A DNA stretch of 64,000 bases from Marinobacter salarius (GTDB lineage Bacteria; Pseudomonadota; Gammaproteobacteria; Pseudomonadales; Oleiphilaceae): assembly GCA_000831005.1 (NCBI GenBank), contig CP007152.1:4092001-4156000 (forward strand). Reading direction: 5' to 3'. The translations under genes and the position numbers were made by a program. The notes below the pieces were generated by a model. That model was not told where the DNA came from. It saw only the letters and a list, made by a program, of their open reading frames with translations, and made no database searches. Of the stretch, positions 43,530 through 53,019 are shown piece by piece; the first letter of the stretch is position 1; each line of letters begins with the position of its first letter.

Positions 43530-44029
43530 TCAAACCGTCTAGCCTGGCTGAAACGATCCCGCCAGTAGTATCCGTTGAGGGACGAGCGGGTAACGCCGAT
43601 GGAGGTCGAGGAATGAATGAAGCTGTCACCACCCATGTAGATACCAGCATGCTGGTCCTTGCCTTTGATACGGAAAAACACCAGATCGCCAGCACGCAGT
43701 TGGTCACGCCCAACCACGTCACCGGATGCCAGCATCTGTGAGGTTGTACGGGGTAACTGACGGCCGAGGGCTTCATCGAAGGCAGTGGCGATGAAGCCAG
43801 AGCAATCGAAGCCATTGGCTGAGGTGCCGCCGTAGCGATAGGGCGTGCCTTCGTAACGCTCGAATACCTGCCATAACCGATCTGCTGTCGCCGCATCCTC
43901 GGGTGTGGCGCTGTTAGAGGGCTGCCAGGTGGTGCCATTCGTTGGAGGCAGGTTCTGTTTACTGGCGCAGCCTGCGAGGCCGACGGCCATCAGGATTGCG
44001 AGCATCGGAAGCACTGGGCGCCGATTCAT
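43526..44029 (-). CDS. NlpC/P60 cell-wall peptidase lipoprotein
   Basis: 167 aa. The signal peptide ends in lipobox GLAGC-AS. The NlpC/P60 catalytic cysteine is in GFDCSGFIATAF (about residue 76) and the histidine in KDQHAGIYMGGDSFIHSS (about 128). These enzymes cut D-Glu-mDAP bonds in peptidoglycan stem peptides, close to the E. coli Spr/MepS type. Its stop overlaps the exchanger gene end by 4 bases on opposite strands. The frame is intact. Confidence 0.9.
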   Translation of the reverse strand: MNRRPVLPMLAILMAVGLAGCASKQNLPPTNGTTWQPSNSATPEDAATADRLWQVFERYEGTPYRYGGTSANGFDCSGFIATAFDEALGRQLPRTTSQMLASGDVVGRDQLRAGDLVFFRIKGKDQHAGIYMGGDSFIHSSTSIGVTRSSLNGYYWRDRFSQARRFD

Positions 44030-44188
44030 GGGAAAGCCTCTAATCGTTTTACATGGGCCTACTCTAAAAGGCCTGGCGCCGGTTTGTCAGGTTAAAGTTT
44101 GCTTCGATTTGTTTTCTGCAGAGGCCACTTGACGGCTCAAGGACATTTCGCGAACTATGACTTTAGGCTTCCAGCTTCCGAGGTTTCC

Positions 44189-45757
44189 ATGAGTCCTCCC
44201 TTTTCAGACAAGACACAGCGCCTGTACGTAAGAAACGCCACCCTTGGTGATATACCGGGAATCATCGCCCTGAGCCGCCGAGTGTACGCGGGCACAGGGA
44301 TGTATGGCTACACCGCTGGCCCCCTGACAGGGCAGATCAACACCTTTCCTGAGGGCCAGTTTGTCGCCATGTTGGGTGACCGTGTGGTGGGGTATTGCGC
44401 CACGTTTCGTATTGGTGAAGACGTTGCATTGGCGCCCCATGACTGGACAGAAATTACTGGTAATGGTTATGCCTCGCGCCACGACCCGGAAGGGGAGTGG
44501 CTGTACGGCATGGAGGTGTGTGTAGACCCCGACTGCCGTGGCTACCGCATTGGTGAGCGCCTGTACAACGAACGAAAAACGCTCTGCCAGGCGCTGGAGT
44601 TGCAGGGCGTTGTGTTCGCGGGCAGGTTACCGACACTGGCCAAACGCCTGAAGAAGTTTGAATCGGTGGAAGAGTACGTGGAGGCGGTGAAATCGAAAAA
44701 GCAGCGGGACCCAGTACTGTCGTTCCAATTACACAACGGTTTTGAAATCCACGGCATTATTCCGCACTACCTGGATGCTGACCACGCTTCCCTGGGTTAC
44801 GGTATTCACCTGACCTGGAGGAATCCCAAGGTGGCCCGCAACGGCGACAACGGCAAGCGCAAGCGATACGGCCGGCGAATGCCCGACACCGTTCGGATCG
44901 GCACGGTCCAGTACCAGCAGCGCCGGGTGGCATCGTTTGAAGAATTCAGCGACATCGTCCGGTACTTTGTGGATGTGGTGTCCACCTACAAAGGTGATTT
45001 CGTGGTGTTCCCGGAGTTGTTCACGCTGCAATTGCTGTCCATTGAAAGCCGTGAAGGGACCCCGGCGGAAGCCATCGAAGCGGTGACGGAATACGCCGAA
45101 CCCTTCCGCAACCTGATGCGCGATCTGGCCCTGAGGCACAACATCAACATTATCGGTGGCTCCACGCCGGTCAAGGAAGAGGACGGCCGGGTTCGCAATG
45201 TTGCCTACGTGTTCCTGAGAGACGGGCAAGTGTTCTCGCAGCCCAAGATTCATCCGACGCCGAACGAAGCCTATTGGTGGAACATCACCGGTGGCAGCCG
45301 TGTCACTGCCATTGAAACCGATTGCGGGCCCATTGGTGTCCTGGTTTGCTACGACGCGGAGTTTCCCGAGCTGACGCGTCATCTGGTGGACCAGGGTATC
45401 CAGATCCTGTTCGTGCCTTTCTGTACCGATGAGCGCCAGAGTTATCTGAGGGTACGGTATTGCTGCCAGGCCCGTGCGGTGGAAAACCAGCTGTTCGTGA
45501 TCATGTCCGGCAATGTCGGCAACCTGCCCAAAGTGCCCAACATGGAGTTGCAGTACGGCCAGAGTTGCATCCTGACCCCCTGTGATTTTCCGTTCGCCCG
45601 TGATGGCATCGCCGCGGATACCACGCCGAATGTGGAGACCGTCGCCTTTGCTGACCTGCGGCCGGAAACACTGCTTACCGCCCGCAACAGCGGTACCGTG
45701 AAGAACCTCAAGGATCGTCGCCACGACCTGTACGCGGTGAACTGGCGCGGACACTGA
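44189..45757 (+). CDS. Fused GNAT acetyltransferase - carbon-nitrogen hydrolase
   Basis: 522 aa from ATG 44189 (MSPPFSDKTQ; GAGG 5 bases upstream). Residues about 10-200 form a GNAT domain (YVRNATLGDIPGIIALSRRVY; acetyl-CoA loop near VCVDPDCRGYRIGERLY). Residues about 235-515 form a nitrilase domain with Glu in VFPELFTLQ, Lys in SQPKIHPTPNE and Cys in LVCYDAEFPE. The pairing suggests sequential work on an amide or acyl-amine substrate, which is unknown. The same fusion occurs in other Proteobacteria. The gene lies 7 bases before the ydbH-like gene but need not be functionally tied to it. Confidence 0.88.
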   Translation: MSPPFSDKTQRLYVRNATLGDIPGIIALSRRVYAGTGMYGYTAGPLTGQINTFPEGQFVAMLGDRVVGYCATFRIGEDVALAPHDWTEITGNGYASRHDPEGEWLYGMEVCVDPDCRGYRIGERLYNERKTLCQALELQGVVFAGRLPTLAKRLKKFESVEEYVEAVKSKKQRDPVLSFQLHNGFEIHGIIPHYLDADHASLGYGIHLTWRNPKVARNGDNGKRKRYGRRMPDTVRIGTVQYQQRRVASFEEFSDIVRYFVDVVSTYKGDFVVFPELFTLQLLSIESREGTPAEAIEAVTEYAEPFRNLMRDLALRHNINIIGGSTPVKEEDGRVRNVAYVFLRDGQVFSQPKIHPTPNEAYWWNITGGSRVTAIETDCGPIGVLVCYDAEFPELTRHLVDQGIQILFVPFCTDERQSYLRVRYCCQARAVENQLFVIMSGNVGNLPKVPNMELQYGQSCILTPCDFPFARDGIAADTTPNVETVAFADLRPETLLTARNSGTVKNLKDRRHDLYAVNWRGH

Positions 45758-45764
45758 CCCATTG

Positions 45765-47576
45765 ATGGCTGTTTTCATGACGTTACGCCGATGCCTGCTA
45801 ATGCTTCTGAGCCTGATTGTGATGTTGTCGATGGCGGGTGGCCTGTACACCCTTGCGGCGTGGGAGACCTGGCGGAAGGCAAATGGCATCAGCAACCTTG
45901 AATGGCGCTGGGGTGACGTCTCGCTGGCGGGCCTGCGGCTGGACCGATTGTCTGCGACCCTGAGCCGGGAAGGGCAGCGCTATCACATGGTGGGGAAGCA
46001 ACTGTCGCTGGCCTGGCGCTGGCACTGGTATGGCCCCATGCCCGAGGCCATTGTGATCGATCAACTGGCACTGGCTCTGCCGCAAGGTGTCCATGCCGAG
46101 GGCGATCTGACAATCTCAAGTCCCCTGGAACCCGATAAACGGCAACTCACCACCAGCGCCATGAAGATCGAAGGGCGCGTGGCTGAACGGGGCCTTGCTG
46201 GCTGGACCATAGGTGAAGGCCGGATAAACCTGACTGTCAGCGGTACAGCCAGCGAGCAGTCTGCAACACTGACCCTCGGCGAACAAAGCCGCGTCGAGTT
46301 CGACGATATTGCGGCGCCCGGCAAGGATTCCCGGTTGGATGACCTGGGGGTCAACCTGGCCGGTGTGACTCTGGTCGGGGAATATCAGTTGACCCCCATG
46401 GCATTGGAGCGTCTTGCGGTCGAGGGGCCGTTTGAGGCGACCGTCGCCACCATTCACAACTCCCAGCTTCTTCCTCAGCCCTGGCGATTCGATGGGCAAC
46501 TGGACGGCACCCTTACCGAACTGAAGATCGACGGAAGGCTATCGTCGGACGCCGGCGTCGATGCTGACATGGACATGAACTATCCGTTCGAAGGCGTACC
46601 GGTGCTTGAGGTGAGCATGGACGCTGCCGGAGCAAGTGGCGGTCGCGCGCTGGCGGATACGTTCACCGCGTGGCCAGCGGCGCTCGAGGTGAGTGACGGC
46701 CGCGTTGCGGCGGCCCTGAGTGCGCGCTTCCCATCCCAGGGCATCCGCGTTCAGGGAGATCTTGTTTTCGATAACCTTGATGGATTGTACGACCGGACGG
46801 CCTGGACCGGTCTCGACGGCAGGGTGAATCTGAACCTGGACAATGACCACGTAAATGTCCGGACCTCCGACCTGGTATTGGATGCCCTCAATCCGGGCAT
46901 CGCCTTGCGCGATGTGCGGGTCGCCGGCCTCTATCGCTCGCCCCGGGATCAGATCGCCAACGGTACCCTGGTTCTGGACCAGGCCTCTTCCGAGCTTCTG
47001 GGTGGCGAGGTTTGGGTCACACCCGGAGAATGGCAACTTGCCGACATGCCGCTGCGGATTCCCCTTGAACTCAGCGGCATTGAACTGGCGAAACTGATGC
47101 AGGTATACCCTGCCGAGGGGTTGGCAGGCAGTGGTTTGCTTCAGGGCGCCATTCCGGTCCGGGTTGGTCCGGAGGGTGTGAGCATTGATGCCGGACAGGT
47201 CCAGGCGGTGGCGCCTGGCGGAACGCTGAAACTGCCTGCCGATCGATTGAAGGGGATGGCCCAGGGTAACCAGGCGATGGCACTGGTGGTCCAGGCCATG
47301 GAAAACTTTCACTACTCCGTTCTCAACAGCACGATAGACTACGCTCAGGATGGTACCCTTGTGCTGGGATTGCGGTTGGAAGGCAGCAGCCCCGAAGTAC
47401 GAGATGGTCATCCCATTGTCCTGAATATCAATCTGGAAGAGGACATTCCAGCGTTGCTGACTAGCCTGCAACTGAGTGGCCGGGTCAATGACGCCGTGAC
47501 AGAAAAAGTGCGCAACCTGATACGGGAGCGGGACGCGCAACGTCAATCCACCGGGGCGGGAAACAATCAGGAGTAA
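45765..47576 (+). CDS. ydbH: YdbH-like inner-membrane/periplasm-spanning protein
   Basis: 603 aa from ATG 45765 (a second ATG at 45777 is possible). One N-terminal membrane anchor (LLMLLSLIVMLSMAGGLYTLA) is followed by a long beta-strand-rich periplasmic region of AsmA/TAM-like repeats. It ends in a DUF-type segment (LNINLEEDIPALLTSLQLSGRVNDAVTEKV). In E. coli YdbH, YnbE and YdbL work together, redundantly with TamB and YhdP, in moving phospholipid to the outer membrane. The identification rests strongly on the two following genes, which match YnbE and YdbL. Confidence 0.85.
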   Translation: MAVFMTLRRCLLMLLSLIVMLSMAGGLYTLAAWETWRKANGISNLEWRWGDVSLAGLRLDRLSATLSREGQRYHMVGKQLSLAWRWHWYGPMPEAIVIDQLALALPQGVHAEGDLTISSPLEPDKRQLTTSAMKIEGRVAERGLAGWTIGEGRINLTVSGTASEQSATLTLGEQSRVEFDDIAAPGKDSRLDDLGVNLAGVTLVGEYQLTPMALERLAVEGPFEATVATIHNSQLLPQPWRFDGQLDGTLTELKIDGRLSSDAGVDADMDMNYPFEGVPVLEVSMDAAGASGGRALADTFTAWPAALEVSDGRVAAALSARFPSQGIRVQGDLVFDNLDGLYDRTAWTGLDGRVNLNLDNDHVNVRTSDLVLDALNPGIALRDVRVAGLYRSPRDQIANGTLVLDQASSELLGGEVWVTPGEWQLADMPLRIPLELSGIELAKLMQVYPAEGLAGSGLLQGAIPVRVGPEGVSIDAGQVQAVAPGGTLKLPADRLKGMAQGNQAMALVVQAMENFHYSVLNSTIDYAQDGTLVLGLRLEGSSPEVRDGHPIVLNINLEEDIPALLTSLQLSGRVNDAVTEKVRNLIRERDAQRQSTGAGNNQE

Positions 47577-47581
47577 GGCAT

Positions 47582-47800
47582 ATGGTCGCATTTGGGCCGG
47601 GCGGTTTGTCCGGAAAAGGTGGTTACACGCTGGTGCTGCTGGCACTGGCCCTGGGTATGACAGCCTGCACGCCTACGGTCAGGATGGAGGCGCCCAAGGA
47701 GCCCATCACCGTGAACCTGAACGTCAAGATTCAGCATGAAATCTACGTGAAGGTGGATGAAGAGGTGGATGAACTCTTCGGCGAGAAGGGGTTGTTCTGA
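47582..47800 (+). CDS. ynbE: YnbE-like outer-membrane lipoprotein
   Basis: 72 aa. The signal peptide ends in lipobox GMTAC-TP, and the short mature part PITVNLNVKIQHEIYVKVDEEVDEL is the YnbE signature. YnbE is thought to continue the beta-structure of YdbH at the outer membrane and so complete the bridge. It starts 5 bases after the ydbH stop, and its stop overlaps an ATG of the next frame. Confidence 0.88.
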   Translation: MVAFGPGGLSGKGGYTLVLLALALGMTACTPTVRMEAPKEPITVNLNVKIQHEIYVKVDEEVDELFGEKGLF

Positions 47801-47829
47801 TGGTCAATTCTGAATCCAGGGAGTCACTC

Positions 47830-48174
47830 ATGAAACGGTTTTCCAAACTCGGTGCGTTTATCCTCGTGCTTTGCCTGGCCATACCGGCCGCGGCCATGGG
47901 GCTGCAAGAGGCCAAAAGCCAGCTGGATACCGCCAAACAGCAAGGGCTGGTAGGGGAAACCCCAACGGGTTATCTGGACGTGGTCAAGGCAAGCGGAAAC
48001 GCCCAGGGTATTGTCGACGCCATCAACCAGGCTCGTCGGGATGAATACGCCCGCATTGCCGAGAAACACGACATTCCCGTCACCCAGGTGGAAACGGTGG
48101 CCGGCCAGAAAGCACAGGAAAAAACACCATCGGGGCAGTACATCCTGAAGGATGGCCAGTGGGTTAAAAAATAG
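47830..48174 (+). CDS. ydbL: YdbL-like periplasmic protein (DUF1318)
   Basis: 114 aa from ATG 47830, which opens directly with a signal peptide (MKRFSKLGAFILVLCLAIPAAAMG) and has AGGGAG upstream; ATG 47800 would add ten non-signal residues. LQEAKSQLDTAKQQGLVGETPTGYLDVV and INQARRDEYARIAEKHDIPV are DUF1318 hallmarks. In E. coli YdbL modulates YdbH-YnbE interaction. It is the third gene of the operon. Confidence 0.9.
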   Translation: MKRFSKLGAFILVLCLAIPAAAMGLQEAKSQLDTAKQQGLVGETPTGYLDVVKASGNAQGIVDAINQARRDEYARIAEKHDIPVTQVETVAGQKAQEKTPSGQYILKDGQWVKK

Positions 48175-48848
48175 ATGGGCCGATTCCAGGAAATCGGTAC
48201 AGCGACGATTCCCGGTAACGGGACCCGGTTGCGACTGCTGCAACGCAATGATGAGTTCTCTATCAAGATTGCCGGTACCACCGGTGAGCTGATGAACAGC
48301 CGCCTGCATGGCTCGGAGGACGCGCTGGCCACGCTCGCCTGCGAGCGTATCGGCGGCGTGGCTGGGCCCCGGGTATTGATTGGTGGGCTGGGCATGGGGT
48401 TCACGTTGGCTGCGGCGTTGTCGGCTCTGGCAGAGGATGCCAGGGTAACCGTGGCGGAGCTCGTACCCGAGGTCGAGGACTGGAACCGGGGACCGCTGGG
48501 CGCTGCCGCCGGGTATCCACTGAACGATGCTCGTGCCAGTGTTCATGTGGGCGATGTGGCGGAGTTGCTGAGAGAAGGCGATGGCAACTGGGATGCCATC
48601 CTGCTGGATGTGGACAACGGCCCGGAAGGGCTCACCCGCAAGGAGAATAACTGGATTTACTCCCCGGACGGTATTGCAGCTGCCCAGAAGTCCCTTAGCC
48701 CCGACGGCGTACTGGCCTATTGGTCCGCCGGCCCGGAGCATGCATTCACCGAAAGCTGCGCCGCGCGGGCTTCTCCGTAGAGCCGGTTACGGTCAGGGCT
48801 TTGCGACCGGGCAAGGGCGCACGCCACGTGATCTGGCTGGCCTGGTAG
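48175..48848 (+). CDS. Spermidine-synthase-fold protein (frame broken near the end)
   Basis: Restoring one A at 48752-48754 extends the frame through KLRRAGFSVEPVTVRAL to TAG 48846-48848, giving 224 aa. A SAM-type Rossmann fold is visible: RVLIGGLGMGFTLAAAL, the acidic strand end VAELVPEVEDW, and WDAILLDVDNGPEGL. These match small spermidine-synthase-like (aminopropyl/methyltransferase fold) proteins. The aspartate gatekeepers of true spermidine synthase are not evident, so the substrate is uncertain. The ATG follows the ydbL stop directly, so it may be part of that operon. Confidence 0.78.
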
Positions 48849-48983
48849 AGCGGGCCCTCCGAGGGCCTTATTGCTGGATGGTCATTCGAAATACAGGTAT
48901 GTGTGTTGTATGTTTGTGGATAGAGGGGCGATGCTCCACAGCAAACGCCCCATCATTCGCTGAAAGACTCAGGAGGTATTGTC

Positions 48984-49517
48984 ATGAAACCCTCAATGAG
49001 TTTGACCGGTGAGCACGAAAGCCACAAAGTGGCTGCCGTTTTCGAGACAGAGTCAGATGCCAATGGAACGGCAAAAGCATTGTGCAACGAGACCAGCCTG
49101 ACCAATGATCAGGTATCCGTGTTGAGCCCCGCGGACCGGCGCCAGGGAAAAGAACTTGAACCTGAAGACCAGGGTATCTGGCAGACGCTTGTGCGTTCCC
49201 ATGTGGGCCTGAGTGTCGGCGGTGCCGTGTCGGGTTTTGTCGTCTATGTGATACTGAATGCCCTTGGCATTGGCTTTATTTCGCAGAATACGGTGGTTTC
49301 AGCGTCTGCGCTCACCGCGCTTGGTTTGATGCTCGGGCTATTGCTCGCAGGGGGCATAACAATCCGCCCGGACCACACACCCTATCTGATGAAGGCGCAG
49401 TCCGCATTGCGCAAGGGCCATTACGTATTGGCCATTCATGCAGAAAGCACACAACAGATTCAGGAAGCAAAGTCGCTTCTGCGCGCCCGGAATGTTAAAA
49501 CAGTGCAGACCTTGTGA
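48984..49517 (+). CDS. Two-helix membrane protein of unknown function
   Basis: 177 aa with an excellent ribosome site (AGGAGG, 8 bases before ATG). The N-terminal region (HKVAAVFETESDANGTAKAL) and the C-terminal region (LRKGHYVLAIHAESTQQIQEAKSLL) resemble the ferredoxin-like halves of small stress-response membrane proteins that sense or clamp something in the cytoplasm. Two central helices (HVGLSVGGAVSGFVVYVILNAL and ASALTALGLMLGLLLAGGI) separate them. No specific family is recognised. Confidence 0.7.
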   Translation: MKPSMSLTGEHESHKVAAVFETESDANGTAKALCNETSLTNDQVSVLSPADRRQGKELEPEDQGIWQTLVRSHVGLSVGGAVSGFVVYVILNALGIGFISQNTVVSASALTALGLMLGLLLAGGITIRPDHTPYLMKAQSALRKGHYVLAIHAESTQQIQEAKSLLRARNVKTVQTL

Positions 49518-49540
49518 TGTAACCGACCGGGATTCTGTGT

Positions 49541-49936
49541 ATGGAAGATCTGAAGCGTTCGCGGGTAACTATTGTCGCCGTCAGCGCCGTTGTTCTGTTT
49601 TTTCTCACCAACTATCTGGCGCGTTTCCTGTTCGGGCTGACAGGGGTGGTGGTTTCCGTGGTGATCGCAGCAGTGATTGCGGCCTACATCGGCTGGTCGG
49701 TGGCCCGGGTATTGAAACGGGTGCCGACCAGTGAAGAGCGCGGGCGCGTGCTGTGGGCCTATGGCGGCTTTCTCGGCGCACTGTTCGTGGCCTGGGGTGC
49801 CTATGTGGGCCTGTCTGCCGGGCTGGATTCCTCGGGAGTACTGTTCCTGCTTAGTCATTACCTGCCGTACCCGGCGCTGGCCCACCTGATGTTGTCAGAC
49901 CGTATGGCAGCCCGGTTCGTGGGGAAGGCCGGTTAG
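49541..49936 (+). CDS. Small inner-membrane protein of unknown function
   Basis: 131 aa with four hydrophobic segments: TIVAVSAVVLFFLTNYLA, LTGVVVSVVIAAVIAAYIGW, LWAYGGFLGALFVAWGAYVGL and VLFLLSHYLPYPALAHLML. No motif points to a function. It begins 23 bases after the preceding membrane gene and is likely co-transcribed. The last 4 bases overlap the opposing RIO kinase gene. Confidence 0.7.
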   Translation: MEDLKRSRVTIVAVSAVVLFFLTNYLARFLFGLTGVVVSVVIAAVIAAYIGWSVARVLKRVPTSEERGRVLWAYGGFLGALFVAWGAYVGLSAGLDSSGVLFLLSHYLPYPALAHLMLSDRMAARFVGKAG

Positions 49937-50793
49937 TCGTCGCCGGCCTCGGCATCCCTCAGGCGTTCCAGGCGTTCGCGCTCTTCCTCTTTCGCGGCAT
50001 CAATAACCGCCATCAGCTCGTCCACATCCGCGCTTTCCGTGTCGTGCTCGAAACACCCGGTCAGCCGGCTGTCGGGGTGCAGGTCGCCGGACTCATAGAG
50101 CGCCCAGATTTCCTTGCCATAATCCGTGTTCAACAGTTCAGGGGCGAAGCGGCCAAAATAACGGCGCATGTTGTCCACGTCCCGTTCCAGCATTCTTTCC
50201 GCGCTGTTGTTGCCAGAAGCATTCACCGCCTGCGGCAGGTCGATGATGACCGGGCCAGTGGCATCGACCAGTACATTGAACTCTGACAGGTCGCCATGGA
50301 TCAGGCCGGCGCTGAGCATGCGCACCACGTCAGCAATGACTTTGCTGTGATAATCCCGGGCCTGCTCCGGCGTGAGTGTGACATCGTCCAGCCGTGGCGC
50401 TGCTTTGCCGTCTTCGTCGGCAATCATCTCCATCAGCAGCACGCCATCCACGAACCCAAACGGTTCCGGTACTCGCACGCCAGCGCCTGCCAAACGATAA
50501 AGGGCGTCCACCTCGGCGTTTAGCCAGGCGTCTTCCTGTTCCTTTTGCCCGTAGCGGGTTTTCTTGCCCATGGCGCGGGCGCGACGGCTGTTACGAACCT
50601 TACGGCCTTCCTGGTATTGAACGGCCTGTTTGAAGCTACGTTTCTGAGCCTCCTTGTACACCTTGGCGCAGCGAACACTGTCACCGCAGCGCACTACGAA
50701 CACCTGGGCCTCCTTGCCGCTCATCAACTGGTAGAGCACTTCGTCCACCATGCCGTCATCGACAAGGGGCTGCAATCGTTTGGGTATCTTCAT
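49933..50793 (-). CDS. RIO1-type serine protein kinase
   Basis: 286 aa. The kinase fold is plain: the phosphate-loop-like GKEAQVFVVRCGDSVRCAKVYK, the RIO-specific flexible segment, the catalytic loop LIHGDLSEFNVLV (with HGDLSEFN) and the metal-binding IIDLPQAV. The C-terminal tail is acidic and helical. It matches the bacterial RIO1 kinases of the PA4780 type, which autophosphorylate; targets are poorly known. The frame is intact. Confidence 0.88.
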   Translation of the reverse strand: MKIPKRLQPLVDDGMVDEVLYQLMSGKEAQVFVVRCGDSVRCAKVYKEAQKRSFKQAVQYQEGRKVRNSRRARAMGKKTRYGQKEQEDAWLNAEVDALYRLAGAGVRVPEPFGFVDGVLLMEMIADEDGKAAPRLDDVTLTPEQARDYHSKVIADVVRMLSAGLIHGDLSEFNVLVDATGPVIIDLPQAVNASGNNSAERMLERDVDNMRRYFGRFAPELLNTDYGKEIWALYESGDLHPDSRLTGCFEHDTESADVDELMAVIDAAKEEERERLERLRDAEAGDD

Positions 50794-50900
50794 AGATCCT
50801 TTCGGTCGGCTGGTTGGGCCTGGCGGGTCATCGGATGTCGACCGGCGTGTATGGGGGCATCTTACCTGAAATTGGTAAAAGACCCCTCATATTCGCGGAT

Positions 50901-51269
50901 TTAGTGCGTGGCTTCGCTGGGGGGCTTCTGGTCCATGTTCCTGGCGAGGATCTTGTCGGCATCCAGGGAGGCGATGGGTATCTGGGTGTCGCGGGGAATA
51001 TCGCCGCTGAGTTGCAGGGCGACGTATCGCATGGCACAGACCCGCAGAAAGGAGGTGAAGTTGCCCAGGTCATGCCCGGCATCGATGGATTCGTGATAAA
51101 GCCTGGTGATCATCTGGGGCAGGTTCATGCCGTCCCGGGCCGCGATTTCTGTGAGTGCGTTCCAGAACGCGTTCTCCATGCGAATACTGGTGACCATGCC
51201 GTCGATGCGCAGGGAATGGGTGCGGCTGATCCAGAGTTCGGAATCCGCGTGGACGAAGAGTTTACACAT
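50901..51269 (-). CDS. Ribbon-helix-helix domain protein
   Basis: 122 aa from ATG 51269 (MCKLFVHADSELW), with a GAGGA site 6 bases before it; the longer frame adds an unlikely leader. SLRIDGMVTSIRMENAFWNALTEIAARDGMNLPQMITRLYHE is the ribbon-helix-helix type 4 domain seen in aryl-sulfate-transferase-linked and orphan proteins. A DNA-binding regulatory role is plausible. No partner toxin is nearby, so it is probably not an antitoxin. Confidence 0.75.
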   Translation of the reverse strand: MCKLFVHADSELWISRTHSLRIDGMVTSIRMENAFWNALTEIAARDGMNLPQMITRLYHESIDAGHDLGNFTSFLRVCAMRYVALQLSGDIPRDTQIPIASLDADKILARNMDQKPPSEATH

Positions 51270-51316
51270 GGTGTGGTCCTCGTGAATCCGGGGCTGCATT
51301 GGCAGCCCCGTTTCCG

Positions 51317-51886
51317 TCACTTGTCCAGCAGTTTGAAAAACTGTGCCAGCCACTGCGGATGCGCTGGCCATGCCGGTGCTGTCACCAGATTACCATCGGT
51401 GACCGCGGCGTCAACGTCGATGGCGGCGAAGCGGCCTCCCGCCAGCTCCACTTCCGGTTGGCACGCCGGGTAGGCAGAGCATTCGCGGCCTTCGAGCACA
51501 CCGGCCGCGGCCAGCAGCTGTGCGCCGTGACAAATGGCAGCCACCGGTTTTTCGGTTTCAAAGAAGTGGCGGACCAGTTTCTTGACGTCGTCGTTCAGGC
51601 GTAGGTATTCCGGGGCGCGACCACCGGGTACGACAAGCGCGTCATAATCCGCGGGGTTGAGTCCGGCGAAATCGGCGTTCAGGGCGAAACGATGGCCCGG
51701 CTTTTCGGTGTAGGTCTGGTCGCCTTCGAAGTCGTGGATGGCCGTGGCCACGGTGTCTCCCGACTTTTTGTCAGGGCAGACCGCATGCACCGTGTGGCCA
51801 ACGGCCTGAAGTGCCTGAAAGGGCACCATGGTTTCGTAGTCCTCGGTGAAATCACCTGTGATCATCAGTATTTTTTTACCGTTCAT
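51317..51886 (-). CDS. DJ-1/PfpI family protein
   Basis: 189 aa with the flavodoxin-like DJ-1 fold. [19 protein letters not shown] holds the acidic residue near the active site, [15 protein letters not shown] is the central loop, and the nucleophile elbow [10 protein letters not shown] carries the conserved cysteine (about residue 120). Members act as glyoxalases, amidases or chaperones; which applies cannot be told. It is divergent from the zinc GTPase gene across a 140-base gap that contains a Zur-like box. Confidence 0.88.
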   Translation of the reverse strand: MNGKKILMITGDFTEDYETMVPFQALQAVGHTVHAVCPDKKSGDTVATAIHDFEGDQTYTEKPGHRFALNADFAGLNPADYDALVVPGGRAPEYLRLNDDVKKLVRHFFETEKPVAAICHGAQLLAAAGVLEGRECSAYPACQPEVELAGGRFAAIDVDAAVTDGNLVTAPAWPAHPQWLAQFFKLLDK

Positions 51887-51967
51887 ACCCGTCTCCTTGT
51901 GCTTGTTGGTGGTAGCCTGAATACAGTATCAGCGGGCGAATCGCAGCGGGTATTAGGGGAATACTAC

Positions 51968-51986
51968 AGTGTTATGTTATAACACT
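51968..51986. promoter_or_regulatory. Zur-like operator upstream of the COG0523 GTPase
   Basis: AGTGTTAT-GTT-ATAACACT is a perfect palindrome with 8-base arms. Its core TGTTAT-N3-ATAACA has the arm sequence and spacing of proteobacterial Zur boxes (TGTTATAnTATAACA type). It lies 41 bases upstream of the GTPase start. COG0523 GTPases are frequent Zur targets, so motif and gene agree. Confidence 0.72.
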
Positions 51987-52026
51987 ATGTTCTGCCGACC
52001 TTTTCAATGAACGACACGGGCGATCT

Positions 52027-53019
52027 ATGACTTCACCAATACCCACCAATCTGGTGCTCGGCTTTCTGGGCGTGGGAAAGACCACCGCCATACTGGACCT
52101 GCTGAAAAAAAAGCCGGAAGGTGAGGTGTGGGCGGTTCTGGTGAATGAGTTTGGCGAAGTGGGCATTGATGGCGCCTTGCTGGAAACCGAAGGTGCTTTC
52201 GTGCGGGAAGTGCCAGGAGGCTGCATGTGTTGCGTGGCCGGGTTACCGATGCAAATCGGACTCAACCAGTTAATTCATAAAGCCCGCCCAGACCGATTGC
52301 TGATTGAACCCACGGGCCTTGGGCATCCCTCCCAGATTATTGAAACCCTGACGGGAGAGCATTATCAGGATGTGCTTCAACTGGGCCCCGTGCTTTGCCT
52401 GGTCGACCCGAGAAGGCTTGAGGAGCAAAAGGTTCTGGAAAACGTACAGTTTCAGGATCAGGTTGCGGCAGCTGATATTGTGATCGCCAATAAAACTGAC
52501 CTTTGCACACCGGAGCAGGTTGCCCGGTTTGATCATTGGGTGGCCGAGCAGCAGCCGGGAAAGACGGCTGTTTTCCACACCCGGCAAGGCCGTTTGGAAT
52601 CCGCCTGGCTCGATGGGGAGACTGCGCTCTCCGAGGTCAGTACGCCCCACGCGCACCATCACCATGCCTCTTCGGAAGCCTCGCCGGTTCCCGATATCCA
52701 GGACGAACCGTGGCAGCGGGTCAGCAACCGTGGGCAGGGGCATTTCAGCGTGGGCTGGCGTGTCCATCCAGACACGGTCTTTTCAGAAACCGCTCTGCTG
52801 GCATTATCGCTCGATAGCCGTTTTGTCCGGTTCAAGGCCGTGGCTCAAACCAGTGATGGCTGGCGGACGATCAATATGGCGGACGGCGCGCTGTCGGTAT
52901 CTGAGTGCGAACCACGAGAACTGTCCCGTCTCGAAGTCATTAGCGAGCAAAGCCTGGACGCTGATGAGCTGGATGCCAGCCTGCGTGAATCCATCGAAAA
53001 AACGGGCCTGTCATGCTGA
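52027..53019 (+). CDS. COG0523 (CobW/ZNG1-like) GTPase, zinc metallochaperone
   Basis: 330 aa. Walker A GFLGVGKT is at residues 12-19. The metal-binding GGCMCC motif (Cys66, 68, 69) and the guanine-specificity motif NKTD (155-158) are present. A His-rich loop, PHAHHHH at about 207-213, precedes the C-terminal CobW domain ([11 protein letters not shown]...). Such proteins use GTP hydrolysis to hand zinc to client enzymes under zinc shortage. A Zur-like palindrome lies just upstream. The last 7 bases overlap arfB. A cobalamin role is unlikely, as no cob genes are present. Confidence 0.9.
   Translation: MTSPIPTNLVLGFLGVGKTTAILDLLKKKPEGEVWAVLVNEFGEVGIDGALLETEGAFVREVPGGCMCCVAGLPMQIGLNQLIHKARPDRLLIEPTGLGHPSQIIETLTGEHYQDVLQLGPVLCLVDPRRLEEQKVLENVQFQDQVAAADIVIANKTDLCTPEQVARFDHWVAEQQPGKTAVFHTRQGRLESAWLDGETALSEVSTPHAHHHHASSEASPVPDIQDEPWQRVSNRGQGHFSVGWRVHPDTVFSETALLALSLDSRFVRFKAVAQTSDGWRTINMADGALSVSECEPRELSRLEVISEQSLDADELDASLRESIEKTGLSC

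Noticed and set aside
50901-51886. Ribbon-helix-helix gene with the DJ-1 gene as a toxin-antitoxin pair.
   Set aside because: DJ-1/PfpI proteins are not toxins, the genes do not overlap, and the helix-ribbon protein is of an orphan type.
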